A model generated the notes under the pieces. That model was not told the origin of the DNA, did not search any database, and worked only from the letters and a program-made list of their open reading frames with translations. Shown piece after piece: positions 25,393 to 34,509 of a DNA stretch of 64,000 nt. The position numbers and the translations under genes were made by a program. How positions within the stretch are numbered: position 1 is the stretch's first letter; each line of letters opens with the position of its first letter. This DNA is from Galbitalea sp036271875 (lineage in GTDB: Bacteria; Actinomycetota; Actinomycetes; Actinomycetales; Microbacteriaceae): the NCBI GenBank assembly GCA_036271875.1, contig DATAZU010000002.1, positions 62,001 through 126,000 on the forward strand, read 5' to 3'.

Positions 25393-26331
25393 TTGACGTA
25401 CGGCGGAGAAGGCGACGATCGTTCGGCGACCCAACCTCGTGACGTGGCCAGGGAAAAGGCTCGTGCGCTTCGTGAGGAACACCGCAAGCAGGAGCGTCGG
25501 CGTCGCGTCTATCTGCGAGGCGGAATTGTTGTCGGCATCATCGCGGTTGCCCTGATCATCACTTTCGTTGTCATCGGAAGCATTCCCAAGCCGGCATCCG
25601 GGCCGCTCAACATGGCCAGTGATGGGATCGTGATAGGCAAGGGCGACAAGGCGGCGCAGACCCCGGCCATCTCGGCCGCCGAGAAGCCGATCGCGACCGA
25701 GCGAGACAAGAACTCCAGCGTCATCAGCATCCGCCTCTATGTCGACTACTTCTGCCCGCTCTGCAAGTCGTTCCAGTCGACCAACGGCGCCCAACTTTCC
25801 AAGTGGTTGCAGAGCGGTGCCATCACTCTGGAGATCCATCCGATCGCCCTGTTCGACCGCAGTTCGCTCGGCAGCGCGTATTCGACCAGGGCGGCGAATG
25901 CCGCAGCGTGCGTTGCCAACTACTCTCCGAACAACTACTGGACCTTCACGCAGAGGATGTTCGCAAAGCAGCCGGCGCAAAACACCGCCGGTCTGACCAA
26001 CGCCCAGATCGTCTCGGTGATCAGAGCGTCTGGCGTTCACAACCTCGCAAAAATAACCGACTGCGTTGACACCGAGCGATTCAAGATCTGGGTATCCTCC
26101 GCGACTGATCGGGCACTCGCGGGCCCGTTACCCGACTCGACGGCGAAGAAGGTCGCCGCCGCACCAACGGTCATCGTTGACGGCCAGGCCTTTCCCATTA
26201 CGAGCGCGGACGTCTCGAGCGCGGCAGCGTTCACCAGCTTTGTCGAGCAGACCGCCGGCGCGCAGTTCAGTGGGACCTCGACGCCGACGCCGGTGCCGAC
26301 AGTGACCGTCACCCCGGCTCCGGCAGGCTAG
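25393..26331 (+). CDS. Membrane-anchored DsbA-like thioredoxin-fold protein
   Basis: 312 residues from a TTG with GTGAGG six bases upstream; an ATG at 25360 without a ribosome site is the alternative. The N-terminal 45 residues are charged and cytoplasmic, followed by one membrane helix (about 46-66). The outer domain has VDYFCPLCKSF with redox Cys121 and Cys124, and the cis-Pro segment AAAPTVIVDGQ. It resembles the actinobacterial DsbA/thiol oxidase group that helps fold exported proteins. The C-terminus is a Thr/Pro tail. A hairpin follows at 26331-26362. Confidence 0.88.
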   Translation: MTYGGEGDDRSATQPRDVAREKARALREEHRKQERRRRVYLRGGIVVGIIAVALIITFVVIGSIPKPASGPLNMASDGIVIGKGDKAAQTPAISAAEKPIATERDKNSSVISIRLYVDYFCPLCKSFQSTNGAQLSKWLQSGAITLEIHPIALFDRSSLGSAYSTRAANAAACVANYSPNNYWTFTQRMFAKQPAQNTAGLTNAQIVSVIRASGVHNLAKITDCVDTERFKIWVSSATDRALAGPLPDSTAKKVAAAPTVIVDGQAFPITSADVSSAAAFTSFVEQTAGAQFSGTSTPTPVPTVTVTPAPAG

Positions 26332-26362
26332 CCGGACCGCTCGGCGTCAGTCGCTGTCCGGC
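26331..26362 (+). terminator. Hairpin after the DsbA-like gene
   Basis: GCCGGAC (26331-26337) and GTCCGGC (26356-26362) form a 7-bp GC stem with an 18-nt loop right after the TAG. No T run follows; the fetB promoter begins immediately beyond it. Confidence 0.4.
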
Positions 26363-26377
26363 GACTACGCTGTGCGC

Positions 26378-27127
26378 ATGTCGTCGCTAGCCAGTCTTGT
26401 TCCGACGCTGATCGGCGTCGTCCTACTCGTCGTTGTCAGCATTACGGTCCTCTGGATCTTCCGCGCCCCGCATCGTTTTGCGCCAGCGCTCGCGATCCTT
26501 CGTGGGACGATTCAGCTGGCCATCCTGAGCTTTATCCTGAGCGGTGTCATCACCAACGGATGGTGGGTCGCGCTGGCACTCCTGGTGATGTTCGTTGTGG
26601 CTTCCGTTACCGCGACCCGGCGACTTGGGTGGTCATGGGATCGGTTTGCGCTCGTGAGCGTCGCCATGGCCCTCGGAATCGCGGTTACCGCGGTGATCGT
26701 CTTTGGGACCGGCGCGATTGCGCTGACTGCACGATTTAGTCTTGCCATTGGCGGGATTGTGATTGGCAATTCGATGACGATCGCAACCCTTGCCGGGCGG
26801 CGATTTGCCGAGTCAACCAACGATCACTGGGAAGAGGTCGAAGGCTGGCTGGCGCTCGGTGCCACGCGCAGGGAATCCACTATCGGACTCGCTCGCAGCG
26901 CGGTTTACTCGGCACTCATCCCGTCGACCGACCAGACCAAGACGACGGGGCTGGTGGCTCTGCCCGGAGCATTTGTCGGCGCGATCTTCGGGGGTCTCTC
27001 GCCGCTTGAGGCGGGACGATTCCAGATCGTGGTGCTCGCATCCATCATGGCAGCCGGCTCGATCACTGCCGTGGTTCTGATCGGCGTTCTCGCGCCAATT
27101 CGAGTGCGCCCGGCGGTTCTGAAATAG
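26378..27127 (+). CDS. fetB: FetB-like ABC permease (UPF0014)
   Basis: 249 residues from ATG 26378, with TACGCT at -12 to -7, so probably a leaderless transcript. Six or seven hydrophobic segments. The stretch WLALGATRRESTIGLARSAVYSALIPSTDQTKTTGLVALPGAF is the UPF0014 hallmark, including the EAA-like coupling loop. In E. coli FetA/FetB exports iron and eases oxidative stress. No FetA ATPase gene is adjacent, so the ATP-binding partner must be elsewhere or absent. Iron as substrate is inference from the family. Confidence 0.82.
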   Translation: MSSLASLVPTLIGVVLLVVVSITVLWIFRAPHRFAPALAILRGTIQLAILSFILSGVITNGWWVALALLVMFVVASVTATRRLGWSWDRFALVSVAMALGIAVTAVIVFGTGAIALTARFSLAIGGIVIGNSMTIATLAGRRFAESTNDHWEEVEGWLALGATRRESTIGLARSAVYSALIPSTDQTKTTGLVALPGAFVGAIFGGLSPLEAGRFQIVVLASIMAAGSITAVVLIGVLAPIRVRPAVLK

Positions 27128-27137
27128 CGTTTCCGCC

Positions 27138-28688
27138 TCAGTCGGTTTCCTTCAGTTCGATGATCACACTGCGATATTCATACTGTCGCTGCACGATCGA
27201 GTATCCGTAGTTCTCCAGAGTTGGCAGGTCGTAGGTGTCTCCCGATGTGCCGGCACTGCGGTACTCGATCAGCCACACGGTGCCAACGCCGAGCAGGCGG
27301 GAGGCTACGTCGTCGAGTGGATAGGTGGAGTCTCGCCAGCTGTCCGTCGCCCACCACGGAGTTTCCAGCGCCAGGTCCTTCAACCCCTCGAATGAGTTGG
27401 GATATGCCCGCATCGCCAACCGAGGGCGACGAGAAGGTCTGGTCGACTCGTCAAACAGGATCCCGCTTCCCGGCGTCGCGTGGCTATCGATGTATGCGGC
27501 GTCGACGCTCCAGTCGCTCGAATTCTTCGCGTAGACGGTCCGCTGTGCAAGGTACGTCGGCGCGACAGTCGCGACGACAGCGGCGAGTGCGAGCACGCTG
27601 ACGACGACCCGACCCGATTGCCCGATCAGCCAGCCAATGAGCAAAGCGGCGGCGGGCGCAGCAAACGATAGGTAGCGCGACGAGTAGACGGCGTGCACCC
27701 AGTTCACACCGAGCAAGATGCTCATGGGCAGGATCAACCACAGCGCGCCTACGAGTACAAGGGACGGTGTGCCGGGCGTCGATGGAGCCGGCGAACACCG
27801 GCGTCGGCTATCCGCGCGGTTGCGCACCCACGATCGCGTGCCGAGCGCCAGCGTCACCGCGATCGCCGCCCACGCGAGGGTCGCGAACACGGGATTGCCA
27901 AACCACTGCCCGATTGTGACGCTGTTGAAAGTGGCCGCGGTGCGAGCGGAAAGAAATGCAATTTGCCCCTCTTCGGCGATCCCGTAAACGATGACCGGGG
28001 CCGCGATCGCAACGGCGGCGCACAGCCACGCGAGCCATCGCCTAAGGAGATCCCGTCGATACGTGATCACCAGCACCGCGTGAACTGGCAGCAGCAGCAG
28101 CGAGAAGAGGAACACGTAGCCGCAGGCAGCGACGGAGATGGCATACGCGACCCACGTCACGCGGCTGGCGCGCGAACTCAGCAGGTGGACCAGAAGGATC
28201 GTGACCCAGACGGCGCAGGCCGCGCTGAGGGCGTACCCGCGCGCCTCTTCACCCATGTAGGTGGTGCGCGGCAACACGGCGAACACAATTCCCGCGAAGA
28301 TTCCCACTCGCGGGCCGGCAAGTCGGGTGGCGAGAACAACCACTCCGGCGGCGGCGACGCCAGCCGCGATCGCGCTGGGCACGCGAACCGAAAATGCGGA
28401 TGCATCAAAAAGGCCGACCCAGAAATGGAGGAGGAGGTAGTACGTTCCGTGCACCGCATCCACGTGACCCAGCATCCGAAAGAGCGATGGCAACGATCGC
28501 TCCGAAGAAAGAATGCTCGTCGCTTCGTCACCCCACACCGACGGAATCCACGAGCCAGCAACGCTCAGCGCGGTCGTTATGAGCCCCAGGACGGCCGCGC
28601 GCGCCGCCAGTCCTGGGCGCGGGAGGGCTCGACGCGCGCCCTGGTCGGGTACATCCGCGATGGGGTCTTTCGTTCTAGCGACCGACAT
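27138..28688 (-). CDS. GT-C fold glycosyltransferase, membrane
   Basis: 516 residues from ATG 28686-28688, which lies inside the end of dedA (14-bp overlap). About ten membrane helices. The first loop has SVWGDEATSI, the Asp-Glu position where GT-C enzymes (PMT/ArnT type) bind a lipid-phosphate sugar; later comes YMGEEARGYAL in loop 2. The C-terminal 130 residues are soluble and extracytoplasmic (from about YVAKNSSDWSVDAAYI). Donor probably polyprenyl-phosphate sugar; the acceptor is unknown. It could decorate teichoic acid or a surface protein. Confidence 0.82.
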   Translation of the reverse strand: MSVARTKDPIADVPDQGARRALPRPGLAARAAVLGLITTALSVAGSWIPSVWGDEATSILSSERSLPSLFRMLGHVDAVHGTYYLLLHFWVGLFDASAFSVRVPSAIAAGVAAAGVVVLATRLAGPRVGIFAGIVFAVLPRTTYMGEEARGYALSAACAVWVTILLVHLLSSRASRVTWVAYAISVAACGYVFLFSLLLLPVHAVLVITYRRDLLRRWLAWLCAAVAIAAPVIVYGIAEEGQIAFLSARTAATFNSVTIGQWFGNPVFATLAWAAIAVTLALGTRSWVRNRADSRRRCSPAPSTPGTPSLVLVGALWLILPMSILLGVNWVHAVYSSRYLSFAAPAAALLIGWLIGQSGRVVVSVLALAAVVATVAPTYLAQRTVYAKNSSDWSVDAAYIDSHATPGSGILFDESTRPSRRPRLAMRAYPNSFEGLKDLALETPWWATDSWRDSTYPLDDVASRLLGVGTVWLIEYRSAGTSGDTYDLPTLENYGYSIVQRQYEYRSVIIELKETD

Positions 28689-29358
28689 CGACGCTCTCTT
28701 CTGCGGCGGGTAGTCGTGTGCGGTTGCATCGATGTCGTTGGCGCAGCGCACTGATGACGACCGGCAGAACGGAAACGACTGCCACGACGACCGCGATCAG
28801 GTCGACGTTGTTCGCGATGAAAGGAACGCGACCAAGCCAATATCCGGCAAGGCACAGCGCCACCGCCCAACCAACACCGCCAACAATGTTCCAGAGAAGG
28901 AACCGGCGGTATGGCATGTTCGACGCTCCGACGGCGGGAGGCATGAAAGTCCGCACGATGGGGACGAAGCGTGCCAGAACAAGCGCGAGCGCACCGTACC
29001 TCGCCAGGAAGGCATCCGCCTCGTCGAGATAGCGCGGCCTGAAGATCCGCGCGTTCGGTCGAAACAGTCGCTTCCCAAGCCGACGTCCTAGCGAGTAGCC
29101 AACCATGTCTCCGAGAACCGCAGCGAGCGCAACCGCCACGACCAGGATCCAGAGGGGGACGCCTATCCGAACTACCAGCAATGCCGCCGCGAAGACCAGG
29201 CTGTCGCCCGGCAGGAAGGGAAAAAGGAGGCCATTCTCGATAAAGATCAGCACGGCGACAATGCCAACCGCCAGGGGACCCGCAGCGTGCAGGAGATCGG
29301 TGATCAGAGAGCCGCCGAATGGGGCGGCGTCGAAAATGGCGGCGAGCGGTGTGTGCAT
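28675..29358 (-). CDS. DedA family membrane protein
   Basis: 227 residues from ATG 29356-29358; a GTG at 29415 would add 19 hydrophilic residues. Four to five hydrophobic segments. Family motifs: IENGLLFPFLPGDSLVFAAALL, GDMVGYSLGRRLGKRLF, and RFVPIVRTFMPPAVGASNMPYRRFLLWN with the conserved Arg and Pro. DedA proteins recycle or flip undecaprenyl-phosphate and other lipids in recent work. Co-transcription with a GT-C enzyme that uses polyprenyl-linked sugars is consistent with that role. A CTAGGG-N5-CCCTAG palindrome (29417-29433) lies upstream. Confidence 0.88.
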   Translation of the reverse strand: MHTPLAAIFDAAPFGGSLITDLLHAAGPLAVGIVAVLIFIENGLLFPFLPGDSLVFAAALLVVRIGVPLWILVVAVALAAVLGDMVGYSLGRRLGKRLFRPNARIFRPRYLDEADAFLARYGALALVLARFVPIVRTFMPPAVGASNMPYRRFLLWNIVGGVGWAVALCLAGYWLGRVPFIANNVDLIAVVVAVVSVLPVVISALRQRHRCNRTRLPAAEESVDVGR

Positions 29359-29416
29359 GTCAGTCGCATTCGGTCGGGCGATTGTCGAAGCATCGCTTGG
29401 GTCCGGACTTTTCACG

Positions 29417-29433
29417 CTAGGGAGCCGCCCTAG
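29417..29433. promoter_or_regulatory. CTAGGG-N5-CCCTAG palindrome upstream of dedA
   Basis: A perfect 6+5+6 dyad between divergent dedA and the 29566 response regulator gene, 59 bp before the preferred dedA start. Its size fits a dimeric repressor site, but no regulator is known. Confidence 0.35.
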
Positions 29434-29565
29434 GGGACTCCTGTCCGGGGTGGGGCAAATGGCCAGGTATTGGGCGCCGCAGGCTGAAAGTTCTTAGAGG
29501 AAGTGCTCGGCTCGTGTCCTCAGCCGAGATCCCTACCGGAGGTAGTCTGCTGGCGGAGGCACCGA

Positions 29566-30240
29566 GTGCGGATACTTGTCGTTGAGGATGACCCCGAGAT
29601 GGGCCAGCTACTGACGAACTGGCTCGAGACCCAGGGGTTTGCCGCGGACCTGTTTGACAACGGTCTCGATGGTTTGATCGCTTTCGGCACGGGGGAATAC
29701 GAGGCGGCGGCCATTGACGTGATGATCCCCGGGATGAACGGGTTCGAAGTCTGTCGCCGCATTCGCGAATCGGGTAGTACGGCGCCAATAGTCCTGATCA
29801 CCGCTCGCGACGCGATCGACGATCGGGTACGCGGTCTCGACTTTGGCGCGGATGACTACATCATCAAACCATTCGACTTCGCGGAGCTGGGTGCGCGGCT
29901 ACGCGCGCTGTTTCGCCGCGACGCGGCGGGTCAGAAAACCGTGGTCCAGGTGGGCAAGGTGACCTTGGACTCGATGGCAACAGAAGTGCGCGTTGATGGC
30001 GGGCGAGTCACGATGAGCCTGAAGGAGTTCGCACTGCTACGCCTGCTCGCCCAGCACCGCGGAGAGACGGTGTCCCGGGAGTCGATGTTGCGTGAGATTT
30101 GGGGTTCGACCGAGTTCATCCACCCGAACATCGTGGAGCAGTACATCAGCTTCATTCGGCGCAAGCTCGATGGCGTGGATTCGCGAGTTCGAATCCGTAC
30201 CGTGCGCGGCACCGGATACGTGCTCGAAGTGCACGAGTGA
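29566..30240 (+). CDS. OmpR-family response regulator
   Basis: 224 residues from a GTG with GGAGG six bases upstream. Receiver: VEDDPEM, phospho-acceptor Asp51 in AAIDVMIPGM, LITARDAID, and IIKPFDFAEL. The DNA-binding winged helix has MSLKEFALLRLLAQH and the recognition segment HPNIVEQYISFIRRKLD followed by VRTVRGTGYVLE. The stop overlaps the kinase start (GTGA). The stimulus and targets are unknown. It resembles the MtrA/PrrA/TcrA type but I cannot place it further. Confidence 0.92.
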   Translation: MRILVVEDDPEMGQLLTNWLETQGFAADLFDNGLDGLIAFGTGEYEAAAIDVMIPGMNGFEVCRRIRESGSTAPIVLITARDAIDDRVRGLDFGADDYIIKPFDFAELGARLRALFRRDAAGQKTVVQVGKVTLDSMATEVRVDGGRVTMSLKEFALLRLLAQHRGETVSRESMLREIWGSTEFIHPNIVEQYISFIRRKLDGVDSRVRIRTVRGTGYVLEVHE

Positions 30241-31601
30241 GGTGGATTCGCGGACTTTCGATCCGCACTCGGATAACCCTCGGTACCCTGGCGATCGCCC
30301 TGGTGGTTTCGGCCGTTGCCGGATTGCTGTTGCAGCTTCGCGTCGAAGCGATCGTCCATGAGACGACCGTGCAGTTGCTCGATGACGACTCCGCGCCATT
30401 TGAGGCCGCGATACGTAAGAGTCCTGTCGACCCGCAGCTAGAGGCAGGCGAGGGGCAACTCGTCGCTGTGGTCGATCCGAGCGGAAAAACAGCGCTGTCC
30501 AACTTGCCGGACAGCCTGCAGGACATCTACACAAAGCTGAAGCAGTTCCACCGGTCGCCTCGAGCGGTGAGCAACGATGGTAAGCAGTACCTGGTGACCA
30601 ACGAGCGGGTGCGTACGGACGCCGGAAAGTGGAATGTCATCGTTGCCCGGAGCCTCGAGCCGGGCGACCTCGTCGTCAATCAACTGCGACTCACACTTCT
30701 CACCGGGGCGTTGGCGCTCTTTCTCGTTTTCGGTATCGCCTCGTGGATACTGTCGGGTGCGGCGCTTCGGCCGGTAAGCCGGATGCGTCGACAGGCCGAG
30801 CTTTTGGATCGCGAAGGTCGACCAAGCGGCGAGTCCCTTCCGGTCGGTCCGGCGCGCGATGAACTCGCGGCCCTTGCGGCCACCCTGAACGATTTTCTGG
30901 CGCGCAACCGACAGACGATGGACCGTGAACGCCAGATGATTTCCGATGCAAGCCATGAATTGCGCACGCCGCTCGCGATCCTGTCGGCGCAATTGGATGA
31001 GGCGGTGTCCGACGCGCGCGACGAGAACGACGTGCGCCGGCCGGTGGAAAGGGCGCAGGCAACGGCAAGGCGGCTATCCCGTTTGGCGACAAACCTCCTT
31101 GAGCTGTCTCAACTGGAAGCGGGCACGGGGAGCAGCACCAGCCCGTGGTCGGAGCTGTCTCTCGAAACGGCTGCGGCGATCGATCGCGCCCGCACCCTCG
31201 GGCAACCGCGCCGGGTGCTCGTCGATTTCGAAATCTCAGAGGCAAATCCCGATTCGGCCTACCCGGTTGCCGCCCCGACCTTCGGACGACTCATCGATAA
31301 CCTTCTCGCGAACGCAATCATCGCGTCGCCCGAGCGGTCGACGGTTCGTCTCGATTTGTCCGAGACCGCGAACGGACTCGCACTCGTTGTGACAGACGAG
31401 GGTCCCGGGATGCCGGACGCATTCATGCCGATAGCGTTCGATCGATTCACTCGACCCGATGACGCTCGCCAGCGTAACGGTGGCGGAAGCGGGCTAGGTC
31501 TCGCCATCGTCGCGGCGATCGTGACTGCGTCGCGCGGTGCCATCGCGCTGCGCAACACCCTTCCCGGGCTGGAAGTCAGTGTGCAGATCCCGCGCGCCTA
31601 G
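30237..31601 (+). CDS. Sensor histidine kinase
   Basis: 454 residues from GTG overlapping the regulator stop. Membrane segments at about 13-33 and 151-176 enclose a roughly 115-residue extracytoplasmic sensor with no family I recognise. A HAMP-like linker follows (ALRPVSRMRRQAELLDREG). His240 lies in ISDASHELRTP. The ATPase domain has LIDNLLANAII, DEGPGMP and GGGSGLGLAIVAAI. A gene for a 56-residue membrane protein overlaps its stop on the other strand. Confidence 0.93.
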   Translation: MRWIRGLSIRTRITLGTLAIALVVSAVAGLLLQLRVEAIVHETTVQLLDDDSAPFEAAIRKSPVDPQLEAGEGQLVAVVDPSGKTALSNLPDSLQDIYTKLKQFHRSPRAVSNDGKQYLVTNERVRTDAGKWNVIVARSLEPGDLVVNQLRLTLLTGALALFLVFGIASWILSGAALRPVSRMRRQAELLDREGRPSGESLPVGPARDELAALAATLNDFLARNRQTMDRERQMISDASHELRTPLAILSAQLDEAVSDARDENDVRRPVERAQATARRLSRLATNLLELSQLEAGTGSSTSPWSELSLETAAAIDRARTLGQPRRVLVDFEISEANPDSAYPVAAPTFGRLIDNLLANAIIASPERSTVRLDLSETANGLALVVTDEGPGMPDAFMPIAFDRFTRPDDARQRNGGGSGLGLAIVAAIVTASRGAIALRNTLPGLEVSVQIPRA

Positions 31602-31768
31602 CGGGCATCCGCTGGCGACCGCCACGCCCAATCGTCGGTGTCGGCGTCAATATCCTCCAGGTCGGCCCCCTCGGCGTCGGGCGACATCGCGAGTAATCGG
31701 ACAATCGTCACCACCGCGGCAACAATAACGACGAGACATATTGCTCCAGCAGTGATCCACGGGGTCAT
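31598..31768 (-). CDS. 56-residue membrane protein with acidic tail
   Basis: ATG start with GAGGAG five bases upstream, TAG stop overlapping the stop of the kinase on the opposite strand. One membrane helix near the N-terminus (WITAGAICLVVIVAAVV), then RLL and an acidic tail with ADLEDIDADTDDWAW. It is below the size used by most gene finders. I do not recognise it. It could be a membrane modulator of the neighbouring kinase, which is only a guess from position. Confidence 0.6.
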   Translation of the reverse strand: MTPWITAGAICLVVIVAAVVTIVRLLAMSPDAEGADLEDIDADTDDWAWRSPADAR

Positions 31769-31992
31769 GCCATCTCCTCAGCTTGCGACCGACGCTATGG
31801 CCGGAAGCCGAGAGGAAGTCGAGTTTGAAGGCCCGCGAAACTGAACCTTTTTGCAGGCGAAACTGACGGGATCCCCGGGACGCGGCGGCGGAGTGCCACG
31901 TTGGGCGCAATGCGGCCCCGACCTGCTGAAACTATGTACAGGAATGGCGTTCGGGGACATTCGATTCGCGGCTCACGGATACCGTCGACAGG

Positions 31993-34509
31993 GTGTCGAG
32001 GCCATCTCCGCCCCCGTGGGCAAAACGGTTGCTGCGCGCCGCAAAGTCGGAGGCGTATGCGTATTGGCGACGGCGCCCCGTGGATTCGAACGTTGTGTTC
32101 TACGAGTCATTCGCGGGCAACGGGATGCTCTGTAATCCGGAAGCGATCTTTCGCACGCTGCTCGACGATCCGCAGTTCGCGCACCTGCGGCACGTGTGGG
32201 CACTTCGCAGCCGAGCGGAGAACCGGTCCGTGATTCGAGAATTCGCGAGCCATCCCCGGGTTCGATTCGTCCGGCAGGGATCAGCGGCGTATTTCGCCGC
32301 GCTCGCCACCAGCGGTTTCCTGATCAACAACGCGACGTTCCCGCCCGAATTCGGCAAGCGTGAGGGACAGGTCTATCTGAACACGTGGCACGGCACGCCC
32401 CTGAAGAGGATGGGGTACGACATCGGAGACCCCGCCTCGCGGGTGGCAAATGTCATCCGAAACTTTCTCAACGCCGACTATCTACTGGCTGCCAATCCGT
32501 TCATGGTCGAGCAGATGTATGCGAAGGCGCATCTGCTGGCGAACGTCTACCGAGGCCAGGTAATCGAGGAGGGCTATCCCCGCATCGATCGCCAGTTTCT
32601 CAGTGCCGACGGCGAGTCCGCGGCGCTGTCGCAACTCGCCGCTGCCGGGATCCATCCAGACGGACGCCAGATCATCCTCTACGCGCCGACCTGGAGGGGC
32701 ACCAACTTCAACCGACCGGAGGACGATGCAGAAGAGTTGATCGCGCGCCTCGCCGAACTGAGCGCCGGCGTTGATCCAGAGCGCTTCGTCGTCCTGCTCA
32801 AGACGCACCAGGTTGTGCACAAGTTCGCCGCGCATCGCTCCGACCTCAGGGGTCTCCTCGTGCCGAATGAGATTCCGACCAACGTGGTGCTCGGGCTCAC
32901 CGATATCCTCGTGACCGACTATTCGAGTATCTTCTTCGACTTTCTGCCGACCGACCGGCCCATCGTCTTCTTGACGCCGGATGTCGATGACTATTCGGGG
33001 TATCGCGGCCTCTACCTCGAACCAGAAATGTGGCCGGGTCCGGTGGTGCGGACGGCGAGCGAGGCCGTTGTCGAACTTCGCCTGCTGGCTCAACGAGGCG
33101 TCTCCCCAGAGACCGCCGCCGTTCAGCAGATCGCCCGTTCTCGTTTCAGCCCGCATGAAGACGGTGACGCCACTCGTCGGGTCATCGACATCGTCTTCCG
33201 GGGTAAGCGCGAGGGCTATCGTGTCGGCCCGCTGGCCTCGGATAGCCGGATCCGCATCCTGTTATATGCCGGCGGGATGCGACCCAACGGCATTACATCG
33301 TCGTTGCTTAACCTTGTCGACCGAATCGATCAGAGTCGCTTCGACGTTTCGGTCGTCTTTCCCAACAGTTACGTGCGGGCTGTTGTCGCAAAGCAGCGCG
33401 AACTTGCTCCCCACGTCAGGCAGTTAGCCCGCGTCGGGGGCATGACCGGCTCGAAGCTGGCGCATCTCGCGCGCAGGCGAGCTCACGGTCGCGGCAACCT
33501 TGCCGCGCACCGAAGCGATGTCGTACAAGCACAACTGTGGGATGACGAGTGGCGCCGGTGTTTTGGGGACGCAGGGTTCGACCACGTTATCGACTTCAGC
33601 GGTTATGCGGCATTCTGGGCGACGCTTCTCCTCCACGCGCCGGGCGCCCATCGCTCGATCTGGATGCACAATGACCTCGCCGCCGACGCGCACCGGGTAA
33701 CGCGCGGCCGACGCGGAAATCTGCGAGATCTTCGAGCGGTATTCTCGCTGTACCGCGAGTATGACGAACTCGTGAGCGTCTCACCCGCCCTGCGTGACAT
33801 CAACGCTGCGTCGCTCGCCGAGTTTGCGCCGCCCGAAAAATTCGTTTCGGCACGTAACCTCATGAACGCGCATCGTGTTCTGACCGGAGCGACGGCCGAC
33901 CTGCGAGACCTCGCGACCAGCGCGACCACGGGAGAGGTCGCGTCGTGGGCAGCCGCGATGGTGGATCCGCATCATGCGGTGCCGACGTTTGTCTCGGTGG
34001 GGCGACTCTCGGTCGAGAAAAATCATGCCCGGCTGATTCGTGCTTTCGCCCTGGTCCACTCCGACGCTCCGAAAACCCGGCTCGTGATCGTCGGAACCGG
34101 GCCGCTGGGCAAGGAGCTGCGTGGGCAGGTGGCAGAGCTCGAACTGGGCGACTCAGTATTGTTCGCCGGACATCGTGCGAATCCCTACGCCGTCATGGCA
34201 GCCTGCGACTGCTTCGTACTGTCAAGCAACTACGAAGGACAACCGATGGTCATCCTTGAAGCGCTCGTGCTGCGACTCCCGGTGGTCACCGTCGCCTTCG
34301 GCTCGGCGCGAGATGCGTTGCCTCCCGGATTCGGTCGCCTCACCGAGTCAACCGACGATGATCCCGCCGAGGGGATGCGCGCGTTCCTGCGCGGGGAGGT
34401 GGCTGCCCCGGCATTTGACGTCGCGCAGTATGACTCCGCAGCCATGATGGAGTTTCTCGTGGCTATCGGCGCAAACTCCGATATCGGACGGGTAACGTCA
34501 GAAACGTGA
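31993..34509 (+). CDS. CDP-glycerol glycerophosphotransferase fused to GT4 glycosyltransferase
   Basis: 838 residues from GTG 31993; no good ribosome site, so the start is uncertain. Residues 1-400 are a TagB/TagF-type domain: TSGFLINNATFPPEFGKREG, NTWHGTPLKRMGYD, ILYAPTWRGTN, and VTDYSSIFFDF, the region that binds CDP-glycerol. Residues 415-830 are a GT-B, GT4-type glycosyltransferase: GGMRPNGITSSLLNL, FVSVGRLSVEKNHARL, GTGPLGKELR and SNYEGQPMVILEAL with the catalytic Glu. It likely builds and glycosylates a teichoic-acid-like polymer on the inner face of the membrane. The two activities in one chain are the notable point. Confidence 0.88.
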   Translation: MSRPSPPPWAKRLLRAAKSEAYAYWRRRPVDSNVVFYESFAGNGMLCNPEAIFRTLLDDPQFAHLRHVWALRSRAENRSVIREFASHPRVRFVRQGSAAYFAALATSGFLINNATFPPEFGKREGQVYLNTWHGTPLKRMGYDIGDPASRVANVIRNFLNADYLLAANPFMVEQMYAKAHLLANVYRGQVIEEGYPRIDRQFLSADGESAALSQLAAAGIHPDGRQIILYAPTWRGTNFNRPEDDAEELIARLAELSAGVDPERFVVLLKTHQVVHKFAAHRSDLRGLLVPNEIPTNVVLGLTDILVTDYSSIFFDFLPTDRPIVFLTPDVDDYSGYRGLYLEPEMWPGPVVRTASEAVVELRLLAQRGVSPETAAVQQIARSRFSPHEDGDATRRVIDIVFRGKREGYRVGPLASDSRIRILLYAGGMRPNGITSSLLNLVDRIDQSRFDVSVVFPNSYVRAVVAKQRELAPHVRQLARVGGMTGSKLAHLARRRAHGRGNLAAHRSDVVQAQLWDDEWRRCFGDAGFDHVIDFSGYAAFWATLLLHAPGAHRSIWMHNDLAADAHRVTRGRRGNLRDLRAVFSLYREYDELVSVSPALRDINAASLAEFAPPEKFVSARNLMNAHRVLTGATADLRDLATSATTGEVASWAAAMVDPHHAVPTFVSVGRLSVEKNHARLIRAFALVHSDAPKTRLVIVGTGPLGKELRGQVAELELGDSVLFAGHRANPYAVMAACDCFVLSSNYEGQPMVILEALVLRLPVVTVAFGSARDALPPGFGRLTESTDDDPAEGMRAFLRGEVAAPAFDVAQYDSAAMMEFLVAIGANSDIGRVTSET

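Noticed and set aside
27693..28754. Charged plus-strand frame opposite the GT-C glycosyltransferase
   Set aside because: Membrane-protein genes read backwards often give long charged frames; no start signals are present.
30183..30194. GAGTTCGAATCC, resembling a tRNA T-loop
   Set aside because: It encodes part of the C-terminal wing of the response regulator, and no acceptor stem or anticodon arm surrounds it.
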